64,000 nt of DNA, taken from the NCBI GenBank assembly GCA_021775835.1, contig JAJFHC010000006.1, positions 1-64,000 on the forward strand, in the 5' to 3' direction. This DNA comes from Hyphomicrobiales bacterium (GTDB lineage: Bacteria > Pseudomonadota > Alphaproteobacteria > Rhizobiales > JAJFHC01). This document shows positions 8,873 through 18,362 of this stretch, one piece after another (the first letter of the stretch is position 1; each line of letters opens with the position of its first letter). Position numbers and translations under genes: made by a program. Below the pieces are notes generated by a model that saw only the letters and a list, made by a program, of their open reading frames with translations, was not told the DNA's origin and did no database searches.

Positions 8873-9793
8873 TCAACCGGAAACCTGATCCCGCGCCTGC
8901 TCTTCAATCCAGACCCTGAAACTCTTCAACGGCGGATAGTTGCTCCGCGACTTTGGCCAGACCAAATGATAGGCGCCGACGCTGCGCACAGGCAGGTTGA
9001 GCGCCGGCACGAGTGTGCCATCGTTCAGTTCGTTCTCGATCAGGAAATGGGGCAGCAGGGCAACGCCGATGCCATGGACGACCGCCTGGGCAACGGTGGC
9101 GAACTGGTCGAATACCATTCCCGGAATTTTCTCGTTGTCTATGCCTTGCGCCTGCAGCCATCGTTCCCACGCCCTGGGCCGTGTGGCCAGATGCAGGATC
9201 GGCGCTTTCAGCAGATCGACCGGTGACCGGATATCATACTGCTCAAGAAAATCTGGCGAACAGGTCGGAACCACCGTCTCGTCGTGAAGGAAGGTAGCGT
9301 CGGTATCGGGCCAGTTAAGCTGTCCGAAATGGATCGCGGCATCCATCGGCTCGGATGCGAAATCAAACGGGCGCAGACGCGTCGTCAGGTTGACGGTGAC
9401 GCCTGGGTTGCCCTGCAGAAAATCCGGCAGACGCGGCGCCAGCCAGCGCGTACCGAAGGTTGGCAGAATTGCCAGGTTGAGCGTGCCTCCGTCCGGATTG
9501 GTTCGAAGCGTCATCGAGGCGTTTCCGATGATCTGAAGCGCTTCGCGCACGTCACGCGCGTAGTTCTCGCCTGCCAGCGTCAGGCCCACCGTTTGGCGCT
9601 CCCGCACAAACAATGCCACACCGACCTGTTCCTCCAGAGCCTTGATCTGCCGGCTGACCGCGCTCTGCGTCAGGTTCAGTTCCTCTGCGGCCCTGGTAAA
9701 ACTCGACATGCGGGCAGCCGCTTCGAAAGCACAGAGCAACGCGGTGGATGGCAGGAATCGACGAGGCGCAAGCATATCATTCCCAATTCGCAT
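8873..9793 (-). CDS. LysR-family transcriptional regulator (GcvA/GcdR type)
   Basis: This 306-residue LysR protein has an N-terminal winged helix-turn-helix (FEAAARMSSFTRAAEEL, then LTQSAVSRQIKALEE) and a periplasmic-binding-protein-like effector domain (TLNLAILPTFGTRWLAPRLP). The opening and the GTRWLAPRLP segment are typical of the GcvA subgroup. It is transcribed away from gcdH with a 234-base shared upstream region, the usual arrangement for a LysR protein that controls its divergent neighbour. By analogy with known LysR regulators beside gcdH, the likely effector is glutarate or a related dicarboxylate; that is inference. An alternative start at ATG 9775 would drop six residues. Confidence 0.9.
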   Translation of the reverse strand: MRIGNDMLAPRRFLPSTALLCAFEAAARMSSFTRAAEELNLTQSAVSRQIKALEEQVGVALFVRERQTVGLTLAGENYARDVREALQIIGNASMTLRTNPDGGTLNLAILPTFGTRWLAPRLPDFLQGNPGVTVNLTTRLRPFDFASEPMDAAIHFGQLNWPDTDATFLHDETVVPTCSPDFLEQYDIRSPVDLLKAPILHLATRPRAWERWLQAQGIDNEKIPGMVFDQFATVAQAVVHGIGVALLPHFLIENELNDGTLVPALNLPVRSVGAYHLVWPKSRSNYPPLKSFRVWIEEQARDQVSG

Positions 9794-10027
9794 AACTTGA
9801 TGATCAATTGTCGGTTTACATGTTGTTTTCTAATAGTGCAAACCTCCTTTCGATACCAAATTGGAATGAACTGTGCGATGACATCGCATTTTCCGGACTG
9901 GCAAAACTCACAAATTTCACCCTGCCCACGACAAAACGTTTCTGTCGAAAATGCCCGGCTCTGCTAGAATGCCTGAGATAAGGACGCCAGGGTTTCGACA
10001 CCGTGCGGACACCGAGAGGATACGGAA
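9794..10027. promoter_or_regulatory. Divergent LysR/gcdH control region
   Basis: This 234-base gap lies between oppositely transcribed genes. It includes a near-palindromic TTGATGATCAA at 9796-9806 close to the regulator start and an AT-rich tract around 9815-9870. LysR proteins usually bind T-N11-A sites here; I did not find one that stands out clearly enough to mark. A GAGAGGATACGG sequence provides the ribosome-binding site of gcdH. Confidence 0.5.
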
Positions 10028-11251
10028 ATGAACATCCAGACCCCAACACTCAAGGCAAAAGATAGGCCCGATCTCGGGAGCTTCGCGTGGGACGACGCGC
10101 TGCTGCTCGAAAACCAGCTCAACGATGACGAGCGCATGATCCGGGATGCAGCACGCTCTTTTTCTCAGGAAGTCCTTCAACCCCGCGTCATAGAGGCCTA
10201 CCGCGAAGAGAGCGTGGCACCCGAATTGTTCCCGCAGATGGGAGAGATGGGCCTGCTCGGTGTAACCATCCCAGAGGAATATGGCGGAGTCGGTGCCGGT
10301 TACGTGTCCTACGGCCTTGTCGCCCGCGAAGTCGAACGGGTCGACAGCGGATACCGCTCCATGATGAGTGTGCAGGCATCGCTGGTCGCCTATCCGATCT
10401 ACGCATACGGATCGGAGGACCAGCGCCAGAAATACCTGCCCGGTTTGACGTCAGGCAAGCTCATCGGATGTTTCGGGCTGACGGAGCCCGACGCCGGCTC
10501 CGACCCTGCCGGCATGAAGACCCGCGCCGAAAAAACCGCAACCGGATACAAACTGTCGGGCTCGAAGATGTGGATCTCCAACGCGCCGATTGCCGATGTG
10601 TTCGTCATCTGGGCAAAATCAGATGCCCATGAAGGAAAAATCCGCGGCTTCGTGCTCGAAAAGGGCATGAGCGGCCTGAGCGCTCCCAAGATTGGCGGCA
10701 AGCTGTCGTTGCGGGCATCGGTCACCGGCGAGATCGTCATGGACGGCGTCGAGGTCGGTGAAGACGCCCTGCTGCCCAATGTCCAGGGTTTGAAGGGGCC
10801 TTTCGGATGCCTCAACCGCGCCCGGTACGGCATATCCTGGGGTGCCATGGGCGCTGCCGAATTCTGTTGGCACGCCGCCCGCCAATACGGTCTTGACCGC
10901 AAACAGTTCAACCGGCCGCTCGCCCAGACCCAGCTGTTCCAGAAAAAGCTGGCCGACATGCAGACAGAAATTACTCTGGGCCTTCAGGGCGCATTGCGCG
11001 TGGGTCGGTTGATGGACGACGCCAGTGCCGCACCGGAAATGATCAGCCTGATCAAGCGCAACAATTGCGGCAAGGCCCTCGACATTGCCCGCATGGCGCG
11101 CGACATGCACGGCGGCAACGGTATCTCCGAGGAATTCCAGGTCATGCGCCACATGTGCAACCTGGAAACCGTCAACACCTATGAAGGCGCCCATGACGTG
11201 CATGCCCTGATCCTGGGTCGCGCACAGACCGGCCTTCAGGCGTTTTTCTGA
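10028..11251 (+). CDS. gcdH: Glutaryl-CoA dehydrogenase
   Basis: This 407-residue acyl-CoA dehydrogenase should convert glutaryl-CoA to crotonyl-CoA plus CO2, with FAD as cofactor, at the end of lysine/tryptophan and dicarboxylate degradation. The catalytic Glu lies in [17 protein letters not shown], nearly the same as in characterised glutaryl-CoA dehydrogenases. The Arg/Ser substrate pocket is present in [13 protein letters not shown], and the FAD-binding [13 protein letters not shown] and KMWISNAP blocks are in place. The length is normal. It is divergent from a LysR gene and followed after 37 bases by a fused E1 dehydrogenase. No CoA-transferase for glutarate activation is adjacent, unlike many gcdH loci. 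Confidence 0.93.
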   Translation: MNIQTPTLKAKDRPDLGSFAWDDALLLENQLNDDERMIRDAARSFSQEVLQPRVIEAYREESVAPELFPQMGEMGLLGVTIPEEYGGVGAGYVSYGLVAREVERVDSGYRSMMSVQASLVAYPIYAYGSEDQRQKYLPGLTSGKLIGCFGLTEPDAGSDPAGMKTRAEKTATGYKLSGSKMWISNAPIADVFVIWAKSDAHEGKIRGFVLEKGMSGLSAPKIGGKLSLRASVTGEIVMDGVEVGEDALLPNVQGLKGPFGCLNRARYGISWGAMGAAEFCWHAARQYGLDRKQFNRPLAQTQLFQKKLADMQTEITLGLQGALRVGRLMDDASAAPEMISLIKRNNCGKALDIARMARDMHGGNGISEEFQVMRHMCNLETVNTYEGAHDVHALILGRAQTGLQAFF

Positions 11252-11288
11252 CCTGAAGTCCAAAACGCTCATTGGGGGACCAGACAAA

Positions 11289-13520
11289 GTGGATCGTGCA
11301 GAACTCGTTCATCAGAACTTCCTGACACGGGTCGCTGACGGGGATTTACCGCAGCGCGTATCGGATGTCTCGGCCGAGCAGGCCGGACTGACGTCCGTCG
11401 AAGCCGTCGGGATGTTTGAATCGCAGGTGCTCAGCCGCCAGCTTGACCGGACATCCCGGAAGTTGCAGGCCCGGGGCGAAGGTTTCTACACGATCGGCAG
11501 TTCCGGCCATGAAGGCAACGCCGCCGTGGCCGCCGCTTTCCGCGTCGATGACATGGCATTCCTGCATTACCGTGATGCGGCCTTCCTGATCCAGAGATCG
11601 AAGCAGCTTCCTGGTCAAACGCCCGCGTGGGACATGCTGTTGAGTTTTGCCGCTTCTGCCGACGATCCGATTTCAGGCGGTCGTCACAAGGTCCTGGGCA
11701 GCAAGGCTCTCTACGTGCCGCCGCAAACCAGCACGATCGCCTCTCACCTGCCCAAAGCGGTAGGCGCCGCCTACAGTGTCGGCCTCGCCAATCGTCTCGA
11801 TGCTCAGGACCGGGAACTGCCGGGCGATGCGGTCATTCTGTGCAGTTTCGGAGATGCTTCTGCAAATCATTCAACCGCTCAAGGAGCCTTCAACACCGCT
11901 GCCTGGACCGCCTATCAGGGCGCACCAATGCCGCTCGTGTTCATCTGCGAAGACAACGGGATTGGGATCTCCACCAAGACTCCCCATGGTTGGATAAACG
12001 CCACATTCGCCAACCGCCCGGCGCTCAAGTACTTCGCCTGCAACGGTCTCGACATCCTGGAGACCCGCATGGTGGCAAGCCAGGTTCAGGAGTTTGTGCG
12101 CCGTCACCGCAAACCCGCATTCCTACACATGAAATGCGTCCGCCTCTACGGCCACGCCGGCTCGGATGCCCAGACCGCCTATATGGCGAAAACCGAGGTC
12201 GAGGCCCAGGAAGCCAATGATCCACTCCTCCACACCGCCCGCATTCTCATGGATCATGATATCCTGACCGGCAGTCAGATTCTGGACGTCTACAACACCA
12301 TCGGCGACACCACAGAAAGGGTCGCCGAAGAAGCGATCAAGCGGCCCAAGCTTGAATCCTCGACACAGGTAATGTCCAGTTTGTTACCGCCGAAACGGGA
12401 GACGTCGATCTCCAACGGACCGTCCCGTGAAGCACGGGACAAGGCTTTCGGTAATGATACAACCTTCATGGACAAGCCCCAGCACATGGCGCGCCTGATC
12501 AACTGGGCACTCACCGACCTGATGCTTGAGCATGACAACATCGTGCTGGCGGGCGAAGACATCGGGCCGAAGGGTGGCGTCTACAACGTGACCGCAAAGC
12601 TGTCTGCACGCTTTGGTTCGCACCGGGTGATCAATACTCTGCTTGATGAACAGAGTATTCTCGGATTGGCCATAGGGATGGCTCATAACGGGCTTCTGCC
12701 CATCCCCGAAATTCAGTTTCTGGCCTATCTTCACAACGCAGAAGACCAGTTGCGCGGTGAAGCGGCAACCCTGAGTTTCTTCTCCAACGGACAGTACACC
12801 AACCCCATGATCCTCCGGATAGCCGGCCTCGGTTACCAGAAGGGATTTGGCGGGCATTTCCACAACGACAACAGCCTGGCCGTCCTGCGTGACGTTCCCG
12901 GCATCGTCGTCGCCTGCCCAAGCAACGGCGCCGACGCGGTCGCCATGATGCGGGAATGTGTCAGACTGGCCCGCGAGGAACAGCGGATCATCGTGTTCGT
13001 CGAACCCATCGCCCTTTATATGACCCGCGACCTCCATGACGACAAGGACGGCTTGTGGACATTTCCCTACCCGCCACCCGGTTCAGGCACGAAGATCGCC
13101 TTGGGCGATATCGGGCAGTACAGCGACGGTACGGACCTTGCCATCGTGACCTATGGCAATGGCTACTACCTGTCTCGCAAGGCGGAAAGAATCCTGTCGC
13201 GCGATCACGGCATCAAGTTGCGTGTCATTGATCTGCGCTGGCTGGCGCCGTTGAGCAGGGAACAGATCCTTGTTGCTGTTGGTCCTTGCGCAAACATTCT
13301 CGTTGTTGACGAATGCCGGACAACCGGGTCGCAAAGCGAAGCACTGTTGGCCCTCTTTGCCGAGAATCTGTCCTCGCAACAGGACGTCAAACGCATTACC
13401 GCGGATGATTCCTTCATCCCGTTGGGCCGGGCGGCGACCGTCACCCTGCCAAGTTGTGACGCCATCGTCGACGCGGCACTTGACATGGCGAAATCGCCGT
13501 CGGCGCGCAAGAGTGCCTGA
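11289..13520 (+). CDS. Fused alpha-beta 2-oxoacid dehydrogenase E1 component
   Basis: At 743 residues this protein joins an E1-alpha-like half (thiamine-diphosphate motif SFGDASANHSTAQGAF, with EDNGIGISTKTP after it) to an E1-beta half beginning near residue 395 (HMARLINWALTDLM, then LAGEDIGPKGGVYNVT) and ending with a transketolase C-terminal domain. This is the layout of branched-chain 2-oxoacid dehydrogenase E1 proteins that have the two chains fused. It should decarboxylate a 2-oxoacid and hand the acyl group to a lipoyl E2. No E2 or E3 gene is adjacent, so the partner must be elsewhere or the enzyme acts differently. The start is a GTG at 11289 following the gcdH gene, and the malonyltransferase-like gene starts four bases after the stop. 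Confidence 0.88.
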   Translation: MDRAELVHQNFLTRVADGDLPQRVSDVSAEQAGLTSVEAVGMFESQVLSRQLDRTSRKLQARGEGFYTIGSSGHEGNAAVAAAFRVDDMAFLHYRDAAFLIQRSKQLPGQTPAWDMLLSFAASADDPISGGRHKVLGSKALYVPPQTSTIASHLPKAVGAAYSVGLANRLDAQDRELPGDAVILCSFGDASANHSTAQGAFNTAAWTAYQGAPMPLVFICEDNGIGISTKTPHGWINATFANRPALKYFACNGLDILETRMVASQVQEFVRRHRKPAFLHMKCVRLYGHAGSDAQTAYMAKTEVEAQEANDPLLHTARILMDHDILTGSQILDVYNTIGDTTERVAEEAIKRPKLESSTQVMSSLLPPKRETSISNGPSREARDKAFGNDTTFMDKPQHMARLINWALTDLMLEHDNIVLAGEDIGPKGGVYNVTAKLSARFGSHRVINTLLDEQSILGLAIGMAHNGLLPIPEIQFLAYLHNAEDQLRGEAATLSFFSNGQYTNPMILRIAGLGYQKGFGGHFHNDNSLAVLRDVPGIVVACPSNGADAVAMMRECVRLAREEQRIIVFVEPIALYMTRDLHDDKDGLWTFPYPPPGSGTKIALGDIGQYSDGTDLAIVTYGNGYYLSRKAERILSRDHGIKLRVIDLRWLAPLSREQILVAVGPCANILVVDECRTTGSQSEALLALFAENLSSQQDVKRITADDSFIPLGRAATVTLPSCDAIVDAALDMAKSPSARKSA

Positions 13521-13524
13521 ATCA

Positions 13525-14580
13525 ATGACACAACCAAAAAAGAAGGCACTGGTCGTGTGTCCAGGACGGGGCACCTACAACAAGCCGGAACTGGGGTATC
13601 TCGCGCGCCATCATGGCAACAAGACCGACCTGATCGCGACTTTCGACGCCTATCGCAAGTCAACCGAACAAGTCACGGTTTCCGAACTCGACACCAGCAA
13701 GAACTATTCGCTGCTGGTGCATTCGCGCGGCGACAACGCATCGCCCCTCATCTATGCCTGCGCCTACGCTGACTTTCTGTCGATCGATCGCGACAAGTAC
13801 GACATCGCCGCAGTCACAGGAAATTCGATGGGCTGGTACATAGCCCTTGGTTGCGCAGGCGCGCTCAATGCCATGGACGCCCTGCAGGTCGTCAACACCA
13901 TGGGTACGTTGATGCAGGACACTCTCGTCGGCGGCCAGGTCGTATACCCCGTGGTCGACGAGAACTGGCAGCCGATACCGGGACGCCGGAAAGAGATGAC
14001 GGCCCTGGTCAGGGAGATCAACGGCCGATCCGGCCACGAGCTCTACATATCCATAGACCTCGGCGGCATGCTGGTGTTTGCCGGCAACGATCCGGCGATC
14101 GCACTGCTTGTCGGCATGCTCAAACCGGAACAGGAACGGTTTCCCCTTCGGCTGCAGAATCACGCGGCGTTTCACACGCCCCTTCAGCAACCTGTGTCAT
14201 CAGAAGGTCTCTCCAGGCTCCCCCAAGATCTGTTCGGCTCGCCCGACGTTCCGCTAATCGATGGTCGGGGAAAAATCTGGTCCTCGAACGCGACCGATCC
14301 TGAAGGGCTGCGGTCATACACACTCGGAACGCAAGTGGTCGAGCCTTACAATTTCACCCATGCCATAACTGTCGGCGTGCGGGAGTTTGCACCTGAATGC
14401 ATAATCATCCTGGGCCCAGGCAACACGCTGGGCGGCGCTGTCGCTCAGACTTTGATCAGTATTGACTGGCAGGGACTCGGCTCAAAATCGGACTTTATCG
14501 CACGGCAGGAGGATGACCCGTATGTCTTGTCCATGGGCCTTGATGCACAGAGGGAAATGACCGCGGCTGTCACGACCTGA
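13525..14580 (+). CDS. Malonyl-CoA:ACP transacylase-like (FabD fold) protein
   Basis: This 351-residue protein resembles FabD-type acyltransferases. The nucleophile elbow reads GNSMGWYIAL (G-x-S-x-G), and the later NHAAFHTPL carries the partner His of the Ser-His dyad. The usual N-terminal GQGxQ oxyanion motif is changed to PGRGTYN, and the middle holds an insertion relative to FabD. No acyl carrier protein or ketosynthase gene is near. The gene starts four bases after the fused E1 gene, so it may move the acyl product of E1 or act as an acyl-CoA hydrolase. The ATG at 13525 was chosen; the frame stays open upstream inside the E1 gene, and that part is not coding. Confidence 0.75.
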   Translation: MTQPKKKALVVCPGRGTYNKPELGYLARHHGNKTDLIATFDAYRKSTEQVTVSELDTSKNYSLLVHSRGDNASPLIYACAYADFLSIDRDKYDIAAVTGNSMGWYIALGCAGALNAMDALQVVNTMGTLMQDTLVGGQVVYPVVDENWQPIPGRRKEMTALVREINGRSGHELYISIDLGGMLVFAGNDPAIALLVGMLKPEQERFPLRLQNHAAFHTPLQQPVSSEGLSRLPQDLFGSPDVPLIDGRGKIWSSNATDPEGLRSYTLGTQVVEPYNFTHAITVGVREFAPECIIILGPGNTLGGAVAQTLISIDWQGLGSKSDFIARQEDDPYVLSMGLDAQREMTAAVTT

Positions 14581-14665
14581 GCCGCCTCAAAGCGCGTTAA
14601 ATCGACGCTTTCCCTTGTCGACACGGATCAGTATCCTGACAGAAATACGCCTTGGGAGAACCGCC

Positions 14666-15550
14666 ATGACGCCTGACGAAATCCTGTCCTTCCCAACCCG
14701 GGTTCTGACGCAAGCACAGCGGGAGCACTATTTCGAGCAAGGGTATGTCGGTGTCCCGGATTTGGTGCCCGCAGAAACACTGGCCGAACTGATAGATGTG
14801 ACAAACGACTTCGTTGACGCCAGCCGCAGGGAGACGCAGGCGGGCCACATATTCGACATCGGACCCGGCCATTCAAGCGAGAGCCCGGTTCTGCGCCGTC
14901 TCAAGCGTCCAGACGATCAGCACGAGGCCTACTGGAGGTTCGCCAGCGGGCTCATGGCCGATGTGGCGGCCGACTTGGCGGGGCCGGATGTGGTCTTTCA
15001 TCACTCGAAGCTGAATTTCAAATGGTTTGATGAGACCGATACCGTCAAATGGCATCAGGACATCCAGTTCTTCCCGCACACGAACTACAACGTCTTTACG
15101 ATCGGCTGTTATCTGGCGGACACCGACATGACCAACGGGCCGCTCGCCGTCCTGCCCGGCAGCCACCAGGGGCCGTTGTTTGATCAGTACGATGAAAACG
15201 GTGACTGGGCGGGCTGCCTGAATCAGGCGGATGCCGCGACCATCGACATGACGAGAGCCGACTATCTCACCGGGCCCGCCGGAACGATCACAATCCACAA
15301 TTGCCGCACAGCCCATTACTCGCCATCAAGCAAGTCCCCGGAACCGCGGCCTCTGCTGCTCAACTGCTACACGTCGGGCGACGCCAAGCCTTACACCCCT
15401 CACCCGGACCCCTCGTCCCACACTTATGAAGTTGTACGCGGCGAGACATCACGTTGGGCCCGGCATGACCCCCGGCCGTGCCAGATACCGCCAGACTGGT
15501 CAGGTGGTTACACGTCCATCTTTGCAGCCCAGGCAGGCGAAGACAATTAA
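14666..15550 (+). CDS. Phytanoyl-CoA dioxygenase (PhyH) family protein
   Basis: This 294-residue Fe(II)/2-oxoglutarate-dependent oxygenase of the PhyH family has the metal-binding His-x-Asp in KWHQDIQFFPH and the distal His in IHNCRTAHYS; an Arg for 2-oxoglutarate lies shortly after, in SPEPRPLLL. The HQD pattern is usual in PhyH and ectoine-hydroxylase-like enzymes. The start at ATG 14666 follows TTGGGAGAA; a longer reading from 14615 would run through this site. It lies 85 bases after the malonyltransferase-like gene. Substrates in the family range from acyl-CoA to free amino acids and phosphonates, so I give no specific reaction. Confidence 0.85.
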   Translation: MTPDEILSFPTRVLTQAQREHYFEQGYVGVPDLVPAETLAELIDVTNDFVDASRRETQAGHIFDIGPGHSSESPVLRRLKRPDDQHEAYWRFASGLMADVAADLAGPDVVFHHSKLNFKWFDETDTVKWHQDIQFFPHTNYNVFTIGCYLADTDMTNGPLAVLPGSHQGPLFDQYDENGDWAGCLNQADAATIDMTRADYLTGPAGTITIHNCRTAHYSPSSKSPEPRPLLLNCYTSGDAKPYTPHPDPSSHTYEVVRGETSRWARHDPRPCQIPPDWSGGYTSIFAAQAGEDN

Positions 15551-15593
15551 TGGCCGCTGTGAACAAACCGCCCTTACCTGAATTGACGGCACC

Positions 15594-15710
15594 ATGAGCG
15601 TCAACACCGGGCGAACCATCCTTGCCGATGGTAAACCCGTCGAAGGACCAGTATTGCAGGAGATGGATTGGATCGTCTCCTGTGGATCGTTCAGTCCGTC
15701 AACCGACTAA
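15594..15710 (+). CDS. Possible 38-residue small ORF
   Basis: An ATG at 15594 opens a 38-codon frame (start MSVNTGRTILADGKP, end CGSFSPSTD) that stops at 15710, just before the thiol-dioxygenase-like gene. There is no strong ribosome-binding sequence in front. It could be a small protein, a leader peptide or a chance frame; I do not recognise it. Confidence 0.2.
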   Translation: MSVNTGRTILADGKPVEGPVLQEMDWIVSCGSFSPSTD

Positions 15711-15751
15711 CGCGCCTCCAGCATCAACCTCATTGCCGAAAGGACTCCAGA

Positions 15752-16351
15752 ATGGATCTCAAAGAACGACGCAATCACGCTGTTGCGGAAACCATTGGCA
15801 ACATACGCGAAGCTCTTGCAGACGGTCCGACGGTTGCCTCGTTGGAGAAGGCAAAACCAATGCTCATGTCTCTGTGTGCCCGAACGGAACTGTTTCCCCG
15901 CACAGACTTTCCACTGCCTGAGGGAGACGAAACCGAACGCACATTCCTAATTCACGAGGACGAGAACGGCGAGTTCGCGCTTTACGTCAATTCAGGGCTG
16001 CCCGGACAGACCTACAGGCCTCATGATCATGGTGGAAGCTGGGCCATCGTCGCGGCCGTATCGGGCATGGAAAAACACAGGCTCTACCGCAAACGTCACG
16101 GTGGCACAGACAGTGCCGGGCCTCCAATTGAGCAGGTCGGAGAAATAGACGTGCAACCCGGCGCAGCCGTCTCAATGTTGCCGGAAGGCATTCATTCGAT
16201 TCACGCCCTGGGTCAGGAGCCCCTATTGCACTTGCATCTGTATGGCCGCAGATTTGCCGATCAGTCCAAACGCTCGGAATATGACCTCGAAACGAACACA
16301 GTGCACCGGTTCATTCTGGAAACATCCTTCGAGATCGAGGATGCCCGATGA
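15752..16351 (+). CDS. Cysteine dioxygenase-like thiol dioxygenase (cupin)
   Basis: This 199-residue cupin carries the metal-binding pattern PHDHGGSWAIV, with the third His in PEGIHSIHAL, as in cysteine dioxygenase and 3-mercaptopropionate dioxygenase. Such enzymes add O2 to a thiol to form a sulfinate. The start at ATG 15752 follows AAAGGA; an upstream in-frame ATG at 15668 has no ribosome-binding site. The stop overlaps the start of the rhodanese gene by four bases, so sulfur released or oxidised by one may be handled by the other. Whether the substrate is cysteine, mercaptopropionate or another thiol is open. Confidence 0.8.
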   Translation: MDLKERRNHAVAETIGNIREALADGPTVASLEKAKPMLMSLCARTELFPRTDFPLPEGDETERTFLIHEDENGEFALYVNSGLPGQTYRPHDHGGSWAIVAAVSGMEKHRLYRKRHGGTDSAGPPIEQVGEIDVQPGAAVSMLPEGIHSIHALGQEPLLHLHLYGRRFADQSKRSEYDLETNTVHRFILETSFEIEDAR

Positions 16352-17907
16352 AAACGATCACCGTGGACGAACTGTGCGAACGTTTCAGGTCGACCGGTGA
16401 GTTTGCCGTCATTGACCCGCGCGAGGAGGGTCTGTTTACGTCCTCCCACCTGCTGGCGGCTGCAAATTTGCCTATCAGTCGCCTGGAACTCACGATTGGC
16501 GATGCCGTGCCAAAAGTCGAGACCGAGATCGTTCTTGTCGATGATCTCGCCGGTGCTTCAAAAAGGGCATACGCGGTCCTGAACGATCTCGGCTATTCGA
16601 ACGTCGTGGCTCTGGAGGGCGGAATCACGGCTTGGGGAGCATCGGGCTTTCCCTTGTTCTCGGGCATCAACGTCCCCGGCAAAGCGTTCGGCGAATACAT
16701 TGAAAGGGAATACCGCCCTCCGGCGATCAGTGCAAAAGATCTCCGACACAGGCTGGAGTCCGAACAGAAAACGATTCTGATCGACACTCGTACGCCCCAG
16801 GAACATACCGACTATTGCATTCCCGGAGCCGTGCTGTGTCCGAATGGGGAACTTGGGTTGCGGGCCCTCCCGGTGGTCGCCGACGAGGACACTGTGGTGG
16901 TCACTCATTGCGCCGGCCGGACCCGGTCGATCATCGGCGCCCAGACATTGCGGGACCTCGGCGTGACCGCCCCGGTGTTCGCTCTTGAAAACGGTACCAT
17001 TGCCTGGAAGGACGAGGGAGGCACGCTTGAGATCGGCGCCCACAGGCCGATGGTTGTGACCGACGCGTCCCGAGAGGCCGGTCAGCAGGCAGCCCGCAAA
17101 CTTGCTCTTGAACATGATGTCGCGACCGTCGACAAGCAGCAAGTCGATGCATGGCTGCTCGAAAAGAATGGCCGAACGACTTACCTGATAGATGTCCGCA
17201 CGGAAGGTGAATATGACCAGGGTCACTGGCTCGGCGCTCGTCACGTTCCCGGTGGTCAGCTTGTCCAGAATGTCGACCGCTTTGTAGTGGTGCGTAACGC
17301 GCGCGTCGTACTTGTGGACGATGACGGTGTCCGTGCGTTGACTGCAGCCGCCTGGCTGGGCCGCATGGGATTTCCTCAGGTTTATGCCGCAACGTTGTCG
17401 GATGGCGATGTGACCGAGAAGGCAACACGTCCATTCCAGGCCGACGTCCAGTATGCCGACGTCCAGGAGGTAGCATCCGCCCTTGATAAGGACGAGACCA
17501 TGGTGCTCGATATTCGTTCAAGCCTTTCCTATCGGCGCGGCCACCTCCGGGCTAGTTACTTCATGACGCGCGAAGACCTGGCACGCGACGTGCAGAAATT
17601 GCCTGGCGAAAACAATGCAATACTCGTCAGCGACGACATCAAGTATGCGTCCCTGATGGTACGTGACCTGATGGAAATGGGCATTACCACACTAGTGTTT
17701 CCGATCAAGCACCTCCGGGCCGGAGGCGGACCCCTGCCGGTTGAGACGGGGTTCTCCAATTTGGCCAGCCCACCCAACGACATGCACTACGATGCCGAAA
17801 CATTCGACAACATCGTTGCAAAGACCCGCGAGAACAGGCGCTACATAGACTGGGAAATCGCCCTCATCGACGACATACGAAACGAACCCTCCGTGCGTTT
17901 TCTGTAG
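16348..17907 (+). CDS. Four-unit rhodanese-domain protein
   Basis: This 519-residue protein is built of four rhodanese-like units at about residues 1-105, 125-220, 262-355 and 370-460, each opening with a DxR-type motif (IDPREEG, IDTRTPQEH, IDVRTEGEY, LDIRSSLSY). Only the second has a catalytic Cys (THCAGRTRS, Cys188) in the sulfurtransferase loop. The others have Asp or Ser-Asp there (VDDLAGASKR, VDDDGVRAL, VSDDIKYAS), so they are probably structural or regulatory. Multi-unit rhodaneses next to cysteine-dioxygenase-like genes are known in proteobacteria. It is translationally coupled to the thiol dioxygenase, which suggests a shared role in sulfur-compound turnover. No signal peptide is visible. 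Confidence 0.87.
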   Translation: MKTITVDELCERFRSTGEFAVIDPREEGLFTSSHLLAAANLPISRLELTIGDAVPKVETEIVLVDDLAGASKRAYAVLNDLGYSNVVALEGGITAWGASGFPLFSGINVPGKAFGEYIEREYRPPAISAKDLRHRLESEQKTILIDTRTPQEHTDYCIPGAVLCPNGELGLRALPVVADEDTVVVTHCAGRTRSIIGAQTLRDLGVTAPVFALENGTIAWKDEGGTLEIGAHRPMVVTDASREAGQQAARKLALEHDVATVDKQQVDAWLLEKNGRTTYLIDVRTEGEYDQGHWLGARHVPGGQLVQNVDRFVVVRNARVVLVDDDGVRALTAAAWLGRMGFPQVYAATLSDGDVTEKATRPFQADVQYADVQEVASALDKDETMVLDIRSSLSYRRGHLRASYFMTREDLARDVQKLPGENNAILVSDDIKYASLMVRDLMEMGITTLVFPIKHLRAGGGPLPVETGFSNLASPPNDMHYDAETFDNIVAKTRENRRYIDWEIALIDDIRNEPSVRFL

Positions 17908-18362
17908 TTTGCCCGCGCCCCATTAGACGCACTCCTACTTCCTGCAACGACCCGAGCCGACGAAATCTCTTTTTGTAACGCGAGCTTCGGTCGGATTCAC
18001 GCTCGAGTCACGCCGTATCAAATCTACTCAAGCCAAGCCAAATTATTCACTGTGTTTTTTGATCTTGCCCGATGCGTCCTGTTGGCCACTTCGACGCCCG
18101 GCATCCAAAAGGATCCGATGACACAGTTGGGGCTGGAGTTGGTGTTTTACGGGTCAACCACCAGTCAACGCAGGTGCAGTCGGAGATGCCACGTCTGGTG
18201 TTCCCCTCCGCCAGATCTGCTGACGCTGGAGACTTGATCCACGGTCTGGGTGACATCCAGGGCCGAGCCGGGGGGCGTTTCAGAATTTTGATCCACACCC
18301 AACGCATCAAACATCCCTACGAATGATCCGGGCTTTTAACTCTGGATAGGGATGGACTACCG
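17908..18362. other. Intergenic region before the peroxidase gene
   Basis: These 455 bases contain no convincing gene. The open frames on both strands in 18047-18326 lack recognisable protein features and ribosome-binding sites. An AT-rich stretch around 18036-18062 is a plausible promoter area for the peroxidase gene, but I see no clear -35/-10 pair. Confidence 0.5.

Noticed and set aside
13270..13524. Upstream extension of the malonyltransferase-like gene
   Set aside because: The in-frame extension lies entirely within the fused E1 gene in another frame; the ATG at 13525 begins family-like sequence.
17908..18362. Open frames on both strands before the peroxidase gene
   Set aside because: No recognisable protein, no ribosome-binding site, and the two strands' frames mirror each other.
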